In this document: piece by piece, positions 7,451 through 16,337 of the stretch
Layout: each line of letters starts with the position of its first letter
Position numbering within the stretch: position 1 is the first letter of the stretch
Assembly (NCBI RefSeq): GCF_000238255.3
Contig: NZ_CP011040.1
Span: 248,001-312,000 of the forward strand
Length of the DNA: 64,000 nucleotides
DNA from: Pseudoalteromonas spongiae UST010723-006
GTDB taxonomy: Bacteria > Pseudomonadota > Gammaproteobacteria > Enterobacterales > Alteromonadaceae
Direction: 5' to 3'
Program-made: the position numbers and the translations under genes
The notes under the pieces: model-generated
Told to the model about the DNA's origin: nothing
Database searches by the model: none
What the model saw: only the letters and a program-made list of their open reading frames with translations

Positions 7451-9244
7451 ATGCTTTGGTTTATCATAATATTTGTTGCTGTTTTATTTGTTTATCATCA
7501 TTTTATTTATCCAAAGTTGCTGGCGATATTGGCTGCAAAAACGCCACGAAAAGTGATTGACGGCACGCCGCTTAGCCATCGAGAAACGCCATCAATTGGG
7601 GTTTTTATCGCGGCATACAATGAAGCAAATTACATCGAAGAAAAGCTGCATAATTTAGCGTCGCAGCTTTATCCAAATGATAAAATGGGTATTCACATTG
7701 TCGGTGATGGCTGTACTGATGCAACTGCTGATGTTGTTAAACGTGTTAGCGCGCATCTACATGATCAATTTATTTATTGCACATACGATGAGATTGCTGT
7801 TAACGCGGGCAAAGTAAACGCGCTCAATACACTAATAAAACGTTATCGCGATGAGTACGATATAATTGTGTTTACAGATGTCAGTGCATTGATGAGTGTA
7901 AATTGCCTTGAGCAAGTGGCTAAATCAATGGTTAATAAAGACATTGTTGCTGTTTCAGGTAACTATTTACCAAATAGTTCTGCTCATGGCTGTTTAGATA
8001 AATATTGGCAATACCAAAACGCCGTGCGTCGACTAGAAGGGCAGCTTGGTGCAGTAAACGGGTTCGCAGGTGCCATGTTTGCTATGCGTGCAGAAAAAGT
8101 AACACCACTTTTATCAAACACTATTAACGATGACTTTGTGCAGTTGGTATCAGCGCTTGGCAAAGAGCAGTGTGCCAGTTTCAACGATGAAATTGCCATA
8201 ATCGAATGCGAACAAGACAATCAAACACAAGATTTCAGCCGTCGTATTCGCATCGGTGCAGGAAATTGGCAGCAATTAAACACTATATTTAAGCGCGTAA
8301 ACCAGTTTAGTTTGGCGCAAATTTTCAGCTTTTTTTCTAACAAAGTACTGCGTGGAGTAATGCCCGTAATGCTGTTTAGCGCATTTGCCGCATTAACTAT
8401 GTTAGCTGTTTTAGGTGATATCGCGGCGCAGCTACTGCTGGGCAGTATGCTGCTTATAAACCTAATTGGGGTGATAAAAGCGATGTTTAAATGGCATACA
8501 GACTTGCCATTAATTGATTCTGTAAACTATGTAATCACCAGTTACCTAGCGGGCTTAATTGGCATTGTGTCACTGTCTCGATACAAAACAGCTTGGCGCA
8601 GAGTGTCGTCATCTAATCCGGGAGTTTCAATGATTGCGTTTTGCAAACGCAGTATTGATATTATCGGTGCAGTGGTTGGTTTAACCTTATTCTCGCCAAT
8701 TATATTGCTTGCTGGTATTGCAATTAAACTTGATTCAAAAGGAGGCGTAATTTACAAGCAATTACGTGTCGGGCGGATTAACGAAGATAGAACCGATTTA
8801 ATTTACGTTTACAAGCTGCGTAGCATGCGTTTTGACGCCGAAAAAGCAACAGGTGCCGTTTGGGCACAAGGTAACGATCCTCGCATTACGCGTGTTGGTC
8901 GCTTTTTAAGAAAAACGCGCATTGATGAATTACCACAGTTTTGGAATGTACTTAGAGGTGATATGTCGCTAATTGGCCCGCGTCCAGAACGCCCTAGCTT
9001 TTACACTAAATTAGAACGTGAAATTCCGTATTTTATTCAGCGTACCTATGGTATTAAGCCAGGTATTTCGGGGCTTGCTCAAGTGATGAATGGCTATGAT
9101 GAAAGCGTGGAAGATGTACGCAATAAAATTGCGTGGGATTATTCGTACGTATTATCAATGTCGCGCTTTTCAACTTGGCTTAAAATGGAATGTGATATCT
9201 TATTCAAAACCATTAAGGTAGTGGTACTTGGTAAAGGACAATAG
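7451..9244 (+). CDS. GT2 glycosyltransferase fused to polyprenyl-phosphate sugar-1-phosphate transferase (SypQ-SypR fusion)
   Basis: 597 residues in two parts. Residues 1-390 form a membrane GT2 enzyme: an N-terminal helix, the nucleotide-sugar site with FIAAYNEANYIEEK and GDGCTDAT, FTDVSA as the metal-binding DXD-like site, and C-terminal transmembrane helices near 295-375. Residues 394-597 are a complete bacterial sugar transferase (PF02397) with its membrane entry helix, KLRSMR, RKTRIDELPQFWNVLRGDMS and GPRPERP. The second part would start repeat-unit synthesis on undecaprenyl phosphate, and the first would extend or process it. In V. fischeri these are two genes, sypQ and sypR. A GGGAG at 8620-8624 followed by an in-frame ATG at 8630 marks the junction, so the second domain might also be made separately. 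Confidence 0.85.
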   Translation: MLWFIIIFVAVLFVYHHFIYPKLLAILAAKTPRKVIDGTPLSHRETPSIGVFIAAYNEANYIEEKLHNLASQLYPNDKMGIHIVGDGCTDATADVVKRVSAHLHDQFIYCTYDEIAVNAGKVNALNTLIKRYRDEYDIIVFTDVSALMSVNCLEQVAKSMVNKDIVAVSGNYLPNSSAHGCLDKYWQYQNAVRRLEGQLGAVNGFAGAMFAMRAEKVTPLLSNTINDDFVQLVSALGKEQCASFNDEIAIIECEQDNQTQDFSRRIRIGAGNWQQLNTIFKRVNQFSLAQIFSFFSNKVLRGVMPVMLFSAFAALTMLAVLGDIAAQLLLGSMLLINLIGVIKAMFKWHTDLPLIDSVNYVITSYLAGLIGIVSLSRYKTAWRRVSSSNPGVSMIAFCKRSIDIIGAVVGLTLFSPIILLAGIAIKLDSKGGVIYKQLRVGRINEDRTDLIYVYKLRSMRFDAEKATGAVWAQGNDPRITRVGRFLRKTRIDELPQFWNVLRGDMSLIGPRPERPSFYTKLEREIPYFIQRTYGIKPGISGLAQVMNGYDESVEDVRNKIAWDYSYVLSMSRFSTWLKMECDILFKTIKVVVLGKGQ

Positions 9245-9246
9245 CA

Positions 9247-9259
9247 TTGCAAAATGCAA
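9247..9259. promoter_or_regulatory. LuxO/SypG-type activator site, perfect match, upstream of sypA-like gene
   Basis: TTGCAAAATGCAA matches TTGCANNNTGCAA fully. It lies about 85 bp upstream of the sigma-54-like promoter at 9342. With the partner site at 9278 it forms a 12-bp stem (GCAAAATGCAAC/GTTGCATTTTGC), so the pair could also act as a transcription terminator for the upstream operon. Confidence 0.55.
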
Positions 9260-9277
9260 CGGGCTGGATCTAGCTTG

Positions 9278-9290
9278 TTGCATTTTGCTA
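9278..9290. promoter_or_regulatory. Second LuxO/SypG-type activator site, one mismatch
   Basis: TTGCATTTTGCTA matches the consensus except for one base. Its centre is 31 bp from the centre of the perfect site at 9247, close to three helical turns, as expected for paired activator sites on the same DNA face. Confidence 0.45.
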
Positions 9291-9341
9291 TTTCAAACAT
9301 TTTTTAAAATATAAATAACTGAAATATAAGTAAATAAATTT

Positions 9342-9357
9342 TGGCACTCTATTTGGT
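9342..9357 (+). promoter_or_regulatory. Sigma-54-like promoter of the sypA-like operon
   Basis: TGGCAC-N5-TTGGT: the -24 half is perfect, while the -12 half has GG instead of GC. Spacing is correct. It lies 36 bases before the chosen ATG at 9393 and supports that start over the further upstream ones, which would precede the predicted transcript. Confidence 0.5.
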
Positions 9358-9392
9358 TGTTATTAGTCATAGTCTCAAAAGAGGATATGATT

Positions 9393-9719
9393 ATGAACAA
9401 CTTACTTCCCACTAAAGAGCAAAACAACACGTTAACGGTTGAGCTTCCGCATGACTTTTCGGGCTTAAATGTAGATAAATATCGCGAGCATTTTGAGTGT
9501 TTTGCTGCGACACAGCATGATTCAGTAGTGCTTGATTTTGGCAATACCGAATTTATCGATTCATCAGGTATTGGTGCCATGGTGTTTTTGTTTAAACGCA
9601 TTGAACAGCGCGGTATTCCAATGTCTTTACTTGATGTGTCAGGTCAACCGGAAAAGCTAATGAAGCTGTTACGTGTTGACGCAACCATTCCATTTATTAG
9701 CTCTACAGAAACTGCTTAA
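9393..9719 (+). CDS. sypA: STAS-domain protein (SypA-like biofilm regulator)
   Basis: 108 residues, a single STAS (anti-sigma-factor-antagonist) domain. The conserved phosphorylatable serine lies in the loop IDSSGIG at residues 56-62 (Ser57/Ser58). In V. fischeri, SypA is needed for polysaccharide-dependent biofilm and is switched by phosphorylation at Ser56 by SypE. A protein with the SypE domain set is encoded four genes downstream, so the same control is likely here. The ATG at 9393 follows GAGGA by 7 bases. Being first in the operon behind the sigma-54-like promoter and its activator sites matches the V. fischeri arrangement. Confidence 0.85.
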   Translation: MNNLLPTKEQNNTLTVELPHDFSGLNVDKYREHFECFAATQHDSVVLDFGNTEFIDSSGIGAMVFLFKRIEQRGIPMSLLDVSGQPEKLMKLLRVDATIPFISSTETA

Positions 9720-9734
9720 GAAGGAATTGTCGCT

Positions 9735-10577
9735 ATGGATAAGTTACTGCCTATCGCATGTATTATCGGTGTGTGCTCTGGTTGTTCCACGTGGCCTGAA
9801 GAAGGTCGCGGCGGTTGGGCAGAGCAATATCATCCAGATGCCCCGCAAAGCACTAATGGCTTTGAGAATGCCTTACCATTTCAGGTGATGAACGAGTTCG
9901 AGCACCTTTCACTGAAACTTGATTGGCTAAAAAGTCGTGGTATCAAAAACTGTATGCCGGGGCAGTTATATCAAGCCGAGTTAATGTTGACACGAATCAA
10001 CCGCACATTAGCTGCTGAGATGTATTCGCAAGCGCAATTAGATATGCGTACTTTCTACCATCAGTTACAGCAGTTAGAGAATCACTTTGAGCGCGTGATC
10101 AGTAATACACATTGCATTGCGGATACGCGAAAAAACGATTCAATGTTGTTTGAAAAGTTGGAAAACTTGCTTAATAGCGACAACCAATTTGCGTTTGATA
10201 GTTTCGAAGTAACACCTAAGTATCGCGTGCGATTGGCGCAAAGCGCTGAGCTGCTTAAAATGTCGCCTGCTACCAAAATTTTGTTAGTTGGACACACAGA
10301 TCAACGTGGCAGCAAAGTGAGTAACTTTGAATTGGCGTATAAACGCGCTGAAAGCGTTAAAAGTTGGCTTACCCTTTACGGTGTCAATCCCGAACAGGTC
10401 AATACGTTAGCGCAAGGTGCACAAGTACCATTTAGTAACGAGGGTGAATCAGTACAAAAGCAGCATTCAGACCGCCGTGTAAATGCGTATATTCTTGCAA
10501 ATTCTGCAAAAGCCGCAGAGCTCACTAAAGTAAAGCCTTTGTCCGAGTGGACAAGTGCTTTGGAAGATAAGGAGTGA
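9735..10577 (+). CDS. sypB: OmpA-family lipoprotein (SypB-like)
   Basis: 280 residues. A short signal sequence ends in the lipobox-like CSGC (Cys17), so it is probably an outer-membrane lipoprotein. The C-terminal OmpA domain (about residues 155-260) contains LVGHTDQRGSKVSNFELAYKRAESV, the peptidoglycan-binding motif, followed by SDRRVNAYI. It likely anchors the export apparatus to peptidoglycan. It lies 15 bases after the STAS gene and directly before the export protein gene, whose ribosome site is inside its 3-prime end. This is the sypA-B-C order. Confidence 0.85.
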   Translation: MDKLLPIACIIGVCSGCSTWPEEGRGGWAEQYHPDAPQSTNGFENALPFQVMNEFEHLSLKLDWLKSRGIKNCMPGQLYQAELMLTRINRTLAAEMYSQAQLDMRTFYHQLQQLENHFERVISNTHCIADTRKNDSMLFEKLENLLNSDNQFAFDSFEVTPKYRVRLAQSAELLKMSPATKILLVGHTDQRGSKVSNFELAYKRAESVKSWLTLYGVNPEQVNTLAQGAQVPFSNEGESVQKQHSDRRVNAYILANSAKAAELTKVKPLSEWTSALEDKE

Positions 10578-10582
10578 TCGTC

Positions 10583-12670
10583 ATGAAATCAATCATCTAT
10601 TTATTGCTAATGTGTTGGTTAGTAAGCTTTTCGCTCCATGCCAATGATGACGAGGCGGTGATTGAAGTAGGTAACAAAGTCTACTTCAATGTACCGGGGG
10701 AAGTTGAATTTGAGAGCACCTTTGAAGTTGATGATAAAGGATTTGTTGAACTGCCTGAAATTGGCAAGGTAAAACTTGCAGGTAAAACGCCTAAACGTGC
10801 TGAATCAGAAGTGAAACTTAAGCTTGCTGGTGTGTACAAAGCGCTCGGTAAGTTTTATTTAGAAGTGCGTTCACGCGACTTACTGGTTACGGTACTTGGT
10901 TATGTAAACAATCCGTCGCAAGTAAGTATTCCAGCTAATGGTAATATTCAAATGGTGATAGCGAAAGCCGATGGCATTAAACCAGGTGCCCAGCTGAATA
11001 AATTACAAATTCGCCGTGATAAAAACACTACTACGTTCGATTACAAAGCCTATCTCGATAGCGGTGATATTGCTTTGTTACCTAAATTACGTTCGGGCGA
11101 TACCGTATTTGTACCTGTGTCACCACTTTTGGGTAATGTGCAAATTGACTTTGATGCTCAAACACTTTCAAGCGCAGGTGATGCCGACGGTCAAGGCCAA
11201 GCTGTAACTTTATTTGGTGAATTACATAGCCCTGGCAGTTTTTCGTATAAACCAGACATGAATATTATCGATGCATTAATGCGTGCTGAGGGCGTTACGC
11301 GTTATGCTGATGTGACTAAAATTCGCGTTATTCAAAATAACACGCCAACTATCTTTGATTTGAAGCAATACTTGGATTCAGGCGATACCAGCTTGTTACC
11401 AAAAATTGGCGCTGGCACCACGATTTTTGTGCCGATTATGGTAGATGATGTCAACACCACAGCACGTACCGTTTACATTATGGGTGAAGTGCAAAAGCCG
11501 GGTGCTTATGAGGCGAGCAATCAAATTGGCTTTTTAGATATCCTGGCAAATGCAGGCGGCCCAACGCGTTTTGCTGAAACTCGTCAGATTAAAATTTTAA
11601 CGCCAGCTGGCAAGAACACGCTGTTTGATCTGCAAGCTTACAGCGAAGGCTACCAGTCTATGTCGATCCCTGAAATTGCGCCTGGTGATGTGATTTTTGT
11701 TCCCGAGAAAACCGATTTAAATGAAAAAAGCTGGCTTAAAGTAGCGCCGACTCGTGCAGTTAAAATTATGGGCGCAATCCATCATCCTGGTCGTTACGAG
11801 TGGAGTGACGAAATGGACTTTACCGATTTATTTGCACATGCGGGAGGCCCGACAAAAGGTGCTAATGTGAACGATATTAAGATCATTCGCCAAGGTCAGC
11901 TATTACAGCGTTTTAGTTTGGATGAATATGCCAATAGCGACAGTGATAGCTACCCACTACCAACCATTATTGCTGGCGATACCATCATTGTTGAAGAACT
12001 GCCACACGATCCAAAAGACAACAAGTCGCAGTGGGTGCGTCAAGATGCAAAAAGCTCTATTTATGTATTGGGGCAGGTTGGCGCGCCGGGTCGTTATGCA
12101 TTTGATAAGTCACTACATTTTCTTGATATTATCTCAGCAGCTGATGGTCCTACGGATGATGCTGACTTGCGCAATATTCGCATTACTCACCGTAACGGCA
12201 CACAATCACGCGTGAGCAAACTTAACTTAGCGCTATACTTTGAAACAGGTGATGAAACTTTATTCCCAAGAGTACTACCAGGCGATACGATTTTTGTTCC
12301 AGAAAAAAGTAAAGATTGGTTACGTCAACCTAAAGATCAGGTAGTGCGTGTTATGGGGGCCATCAAGCAACCTGGTCGCTATAGCTTTGATGACTCCATG
12401 TCACTGCTTGATGTATTAGCCGAAGCCGGTGGTCCGTCATCGAATGCGCTTATCAGTAAAATTGTGGTGATTAATCATGGCTGTTGTAAAGAACAATCGC
12501 GCCGTTTCGACTTAGAGAAGTTTATTAAACAGCCAAATTCGGCGAATATCCCGTTATTGCGCGCAGGCGACACGGTATATATTCCAGATCAAGGACAAGA
12601 TTTTACCCAGCGAGCGAAAGATTCACTCATTGATATTTTAACTATTGTGGCTATTGCGGTGGGCTTATGA
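10583..12670 (+). CDS. sypC: SLBB-domain polysaccharide export protein (SypC/Wza-like)
   Basis: 695 residues from the ATG at 10583, nine bases after AAGGAG. An in-frame GTG at 10574 overlaps that ribosome site and is unlikely. A signal peptide (residues 1-21) precedes a polysaccharide export domain (about 28-105). Six SLBB repeats follow, each with the pattern [LM]G-X-[IV]-X2-PG-X-[YF] followed by a GGPT-type turn, and a hydrophobic C-terminus. It is longer than classic Wza because of the repeat number. It should form the outer-membrane/periplasmic conduit for the polysaccharide. It overlaps the next gene by 4 bases, implying coupled translation with the kinase-like partner. Confidence 0.85.
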   Translation: MKSIIYLLLMCWLVSFSLHANDDEAVIEVGNKVYFNVPGEVEFESTFEVDDKGFVELPEIGKVKLAGKTPKRAESEVKLKLAGVYKALGKFYLEVRSRDLLVTVLGYVNNPSQVSIPANGNIQMVIAKADGIKPGAQLNKLQIRRDKNTTTFDYKAYLDSGDIALLPKLRSGDTVFVPVSPLLGNVQIDFDAQTLSSAGDADGQGQAVTLFGELHSPGSFSYKPDMNIIDALMRAEGVTRYADVTKIRVIQNNTPTIFDLKQYLDSGDTSLLPKIGAGTTIFVPIMVDDVNTTARTVYIMGEVQKPGAYEASNQIGFLDILANAGGPTRFAETRQIKILTPAGKNTLFDLQAYSEGYQSMSIPEIAPGDVIFVPEKTDLNEKSWLKVAPTRAVKIMGAIHHPGRYEWSDEMDFTDLFAHAGGPTKGANVNDIKIIRQGQLLQRFSLDEYANSDSDSYPLPTIIAGDTIIVEELPHDPKDNKSQWVRQDAKSSIYVLGQVGAPGRYAFDKSLHFLDIISAADGPTDDADLRNIRITHRNGTQSRVSKLNLALYFETGDETLFPRVLPGDTIFVPEKSKDWLRQPKDQVVRVMGAIKQPGRYSFDDSMSLLDVLAEAGGPSSNALISKIVVINHGCCKEQSRRFDLEKFIKQPNSANIPLLRAGDTVYIPDQGQDFTQRAKDSLIDILTIVAIAVGL

Positions 12671-13377
12671 AAATTATTCCAAAACAGTATCAAGAGCTTG
12701 AGCTTATTTTTGAATCTATCAATAGTGAAAACGCGCGTTGTATAGCATTTGCATCACCTAACGGAAACTCGGGCGCCACCTCTTTGGCCATTAGTGTGGC
12801 TAAGCGTTTGAGTGGGCGCAATGAACGCGTTTTAGTGATTGATTTAAACACCTGTAATCCGCTTACTGATAATGACTTAATTAGCATGCCAAATGCGCTT
12901 GCTAGGTGGTCATTTGGTGATATTAGCTGTCAGTTGAATGCGCAATCAATTGATGATTTTTACTTTTTAAGCATTACGCAACTGCAAGACTTAGCGCTAG
13001 TGCGCGAGAAAGACGTGTTCGATATGGCGGTTTTGATGTTGAAACAAGAATTCGACTATATTTTGTTTGATATGTCGCCAATTTGTAAGCGTAATCATGC
13101 GAATTTCCCACTACATTTATTAATGTCGGTGACCGACTTATTGTTATTAGATATTGCACTTGGCCATACGACTCAAGAAACATTAGATACGGTAATTAGT
13201 GAATTAAAATCGGCTCACTGCAAGCGCTTTGAAATTGTGGTGAGTCAAATGTATATGCCACCGCTCGGAGAGCGTTTGATTGACAGCATTAATCGCCGCT
13301 TTCGACGATTACCTAAAGTGAAACATCGTCTGATCAATTTAGTTAATCGCCAAAAGTGGTTGTTCCAAGGGGTGTAA
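12667..13377 (+). CDS. sypD: ParA/CpsD-like ATPase of polysaccharide export (SypD-like), altered Walker A
   Basis: 236 residues with the P-loop fold of CpsD/Wzc-type tyrosine autokinases: an IAFASPNGNSGATSL loop at residues 26-40, VLVIDLNTCNP as the Walker A-prime-like segment, and YILFDMSP as the Walker B strand. The P-loop reads G36-A37-T38 where active enzymes have G-K-[ST], so the ATP-binding lysine is absent. There is also no tyrosine-rich C-terminal tail. In the family this protein partners the Wzz-like co-polymerase and cycles by autophosphorylation. Here it may be a scaffold or use ATP differently. It overlaps the export gene by 4 bases and is followed by the sypE-like gene after 2 bases. 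Confidence 0.8.
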   Translation: MKIIPKQYQELELIFESINSENARCIAFASPNGNSGATSLAISVAKRLSGRNERVLVIDLNTCNPLTDNDLISMPNALARWSFGDISCQLNAQSIDDFYFLSITQLQDLALVREKDVFDMAVLMLKQEFDYILFDMSPICKRNHANFPLHLLMSVTDLLLLDIALGHTTQETLDTVISELKSAHCKRFEIVVSQMYMPPLGERLIDSINRRFRRLPKVKHRLINLVNRQKWLFQGV

Positions 13378-13379
13378 CA

Positions 13380-14849
13380 ATGAATGTATTGTTTTACAGG
13401 CGCTTTAACTTAATTTGGTCGACCTTACATTCAGTGCGTGAAATTTTACTCACCTTGCTTGCAACCATGGATGTTGAAAACGATGATATTGATAATACTG
13501 GCCTTGTTGTCACCGAATATTTAACAAATCTTATTCGCCACAGTGAAGGGGAAGACGAAGCGGTTACCTTAGTCATAGGGCGCACGCTCAACAGTATTAA
13601 AATTGAGTTAATCGATCCAACAAGCTATTTTCACCCAACGACCTCAAAAGCCCAACATACTGACCTAGCAGATGGCGAACTGCGCGAGGGTGGAATGGGG
13701 CTTGCATTAATCGAACATTATTTTCCTGATTTCCGTTATTTTGAAAAACACGGTAAAAATCACTTTAGCTTTGCTTTACCGCTTAAGAAAGTGAAAAACC
13801 GTGTTGTGATTATTGATGATGAACACGCCAGCTTACAGTTAGTAAACGCCTATTTAGAGCGTGATTATGACTGTCACGCCTTTACGGATGAACAGCAAGC
13901 GTACCAATATTTAATGGCGCATAACGTTGATTTGCTATTAATTGATATGAACTTAAATGCCATGTTGGCCGATGAATTTATCTCTAATATTAAACAGCTA
14001 AGTCACCTAAACAATATTGGTATTGTGGTGATTTCGGGCGATGGTAGTCGAGAGACCATGCTAAAGGCCCATTTATGTGGTGTTGATGATTATTTAGTTA
14101 AGCCTGTAAAAAAAGAGCAATTAGAAATTGTTTGTGAGCGAGTTAAAAGCCGTTGTGTCTCGCGTTCGGTTAATATTTCAAAAGGCGAGTTGGCAGCCCA
14201 TAAAGACCAATTTAAGCTCGGAGCGCTATCGGCAATTTCATTTGGCAATGTTGCTGCGGGTAGTGGCGGTGATGTGTTAGTTTCGGTAAACAAAGAACAT
14301 CACAGCTATGTGTTCTTTGGCGATGTTATGGGTCATGGCGAAAGTGCAAACCGCGTTGCGCTGCAATTAAAAGGGTACGTACTGGGTTTGCTTAACTGCC
14401 CATTTGAGTCACTTGCTGATTTTGTTAACGGTTTGGCAAAGAGCTTACCTAACCAAGATTTTATGCAGCAGAGCCTCGTCACCTTTATCGCACTGGAAAT
14501 TAGCGAACGGCATATTTCACTTGTAAACGCGGGGCATCCGCTACCGGTTGAATTATCACAGCAGCAGACAGTTACAAATATCGGCAACAGCCAACCCTTA
14601 CTTGGGCTCGACCGAGACTATGAATATCACAGCGAGTGTTATCAACTTGAGCACGGTCATTCACTGGTAATGGCGACCGATGGTTTGTTTGAAAACCATG
14701 AAAATTGCTTTGAGCTGCAGCAGCTAGTTGATGCTATTAACACTGCTAATATTAGCGCAATAGGCACTGATTTAAGTCAACTTTGGTATAAATGTTTGCC
14801 AAGATTATCAAAAGAAATTGACGATTCGTCTCTACTAGTACTTAATTAG
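13380..14849 (+). CDS. sypE: RsbW-like kinase / receiver / PP2C phosphatase protein (SypE-like)
   Basis: 489 residues with three domains in the order of V. fischeri SypE. Residues 1-135 are an RsbW-like histidine-kinase-type ATPase (NxxxH-like LTNLIRHSE, GGMGLALI). Residues 140-260 are a receiver with phosphoacceptor Asp189 (LLIDMNLN) and VKPV lysine. Residues 280-489 are a PP2C/RsbU serine phosphatase with GDVMGHG and ATDGLFE. SypE both phosphorylates and dephosphorylates the STAS protein SypA, with the receiver selecting the activity. The start at 13380 follows AAGGGG by 8 bases. An upstream in-frame extension would run into the sypD-like gene. Confidence 0.9.
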   Translation: MNVLFYRRFNLIWSTLHSVREILLTLLATMDVENDDIDNTGLVVTEYLTNLIRHSEGEDEAVTLVIGRTLNSIKIELIDPTSYFHPTTSKAQHTDLADGELREGGMGLALIEHYFPDFRYFEKHGKNHFSFALPLKKVKNRVVIIDDEHASLQLVNAYLERDYDCHAFTDEQQAYQYLMAHNVDLLLIDMNLNAMLADEFISNIKQLSHLNNIGIVVISGDGSRETMLKAHLCGVDDYLVKPVKKEQLEIVCERVKSRCVSRSVNISKGELAAHKDQFKLGALSAISFGNVAAGSGGDVLVSVNKEHHSYVFFGDVMGHGESANRVALQLKGYVLGLLNCPFESLADFVNGLAKSLPNQDFMQQSLVTFIALEISERHISLVNAGHPLPVELSQQQTVTNIGNSQPLLGLDRDYEYHSECYQLEHGHSLVMATDGLFENHENCFELQQLVDAINTANISAIGTDLSQLWYKCLPRLSKEIDDSSLLVLN

Positions 14850-14886
14850 ACTAAGGAAATACTTAAATGTGATCAGGAGTTTGCCT

Positions 14887-16320
14887 ATGCCAAATAAGAT
14901 CTTAATTGTCGAAGATACGGAATCGTTAGCGTTGTTGTACCAGTCATACCTTATTCCCACTGGCATGCACAGCGATGTAGCGTACACAGGACAAGAGGCC
15001 TTAGATTATTTAGCAAGCAACAAACCTGATCTGATCATGCTAGATGTTATGCTGCCCGATATGAGTGGTATGGACATTTTAGCGCAACTGCCCGTTAACG
15101 ATAGACCAAAAGTAGTGGTACTAACCGCCCATGCGAGTAAAGAAATGGCGGTTGATGCTATTCGCTACGGCGCCGCCGATTTTATTGAAAAGCCCGTCGA
15201 TGCTGAGCGTTTTCGCATCACAGTTAATAACGCATTAAAACTTAACTCGCTAAGTGAAACGGTTGAAAAATACCAATCACGTTTTGAAAATGGGCGATTT
15301 TGTGAACTGATTGGTAGCTCAGCGCCAATGCAATCTGTTTATCAAATCATCAACAATGCCGCTAATAGTAAAGCGACGGTATTTATCACAGGTGAAAGTG
15401 GCACCGGTAAAGAGCTGTGCGCGCGCGCGGTGCATCAATGCAGTGAGCGCAGTAAAAAACCATTTATCGCGATAAATTGCGCGGCCATTCCAAAAGATTT
15501 GATTGAAAGTGAAATTTTTGGTCATGTAAAAGGCGCGTTTACCGGTGCAACAAACTCTCGTGAAGGTGCCGCAGGCATGGCCGACGGTGGCACCCTGTTT
15601 CTTGATGAGTTGTGTGAAATGGATCTCAATTTACAAAGTAAGTTACTGCGTTTTATTCAAACGGGCTGTTTTCAAAAGGTTGGCAGTGAGCAACAACAGC
15701 AGGTTGATGTACGATTTGTCTGCGCAACCAATCGCGACCCATGGCTTGAAGTGCAAGCAGGGCGTTTTCGCGAAGACTTGTATTATCGACTTTATGTGAT
15801 CCCTGTTCAGTTGCCGCCACTGCGTCAGCGCGGTACCGATGTGATTCAAATAGCCGAGGCGTTGTTTTCACGTATTGCTAAAGAAGAAGGCCAAACGTTC
15901 GAAGGGTTAAGTGATGACGCCAAACAACATTTAATGGCCTACAGTTGGCCTGGCAATGTGCGTCAGCTTGAAAATATGATCCGCAACACCGTGGTATTGA
16001 ATAACCAACCGTGGATAGAAAAGCGCATGTTTCCGCCATTTCCACAAAGTAGTATGTCAACAGAGCCTATAGTTGCTGCGCAGCCAATGGCAAATATGAC
16101 GCCGCAATCAACTGCCGCGAGTATCGAAACCACTAACCTGTTACGCAGCTCCGATATTGAACCTTTGTGGATAGTTGAAAAGCGTTATATCGAAAAAGCG
16201 ATAGCTTCGTGTAACGATAATGTGCCAAAAGCCGCAGCGCTTTTAGATATTAGCCCTTCCACCATCTACCGAAAAATGAAAACTTGGGAGCAAATGGAAG
16301 AGCAAGGTGTTATTAGTTAA
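14887..16320 (+). CDS. sypG: Sigma-54-dependent NtrC-family response regulator (SypG-like)
   Basis: 477 residues: receiver (Asp53 in LIMLDVMLPDMSG), AAA+ domain with Walker A GESGTGKE at 169-176, the sigma-54 contact loop GAFTGA at 216-221, and a C-terminal Fis-type helix-turn-helix with KAAALLDISPSTIYRKMK. SypG in V. fischeri activates the sigma-54 promoters of the syp operons and is closest to LuxO. The presence of sigma-54-like promoters and TTGCANNNTGCAA sites in this same region fits that role. AGGAG lies 7 bases before the ATG at 14887; the upstream GTG start would ignore it. Phosphate probably comes from the hybrid kinase at 18736 through the HPt protein at 17371. Confidence 0.9.
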   Translation: MPNKILIVEDTESLALLYQSYLIPTGMHSDVAYTGQEALDYLASNKPDLIMLDVMLPDMSGMDILAQLPVNDRPKVVVLTAHASKEMAVDAIRYGAADFIEKPVDAERFRITVNNALKLNSLSETVEKYQSRFENGRFCELIGSSAPMQSVYQIINNAANSKATVFITGESGTGKELCARAVHQCSERSKKPFIAINCAAIPKDLIESEIFGHVKGAFTGATNSREGAAGMADGGTLFLDELCEMDLNLQSKLLRFIQTGCFQKVGSEQQQQVDVRFVCATNRDPWLEVQAGRFREDLYYRLYVIPVQLPPLRQRGTDVIQIAEALFSRIAKEEGQTFEGLSDDAKQHLMAYSWPGNVRQLENMIRNTVVLNNQPWIEKRMFPPFPQSSMSTEPIVAAQPMANMTPQSTAASIETTNLLRSSDIEPLWIVEKRYIEKAIASCNDNVPKAAALLDISPSTIYRKMKTWEQMEEQGVIS

Positions 16321-16337
16321 CGAGAGCGTGTTGACCT

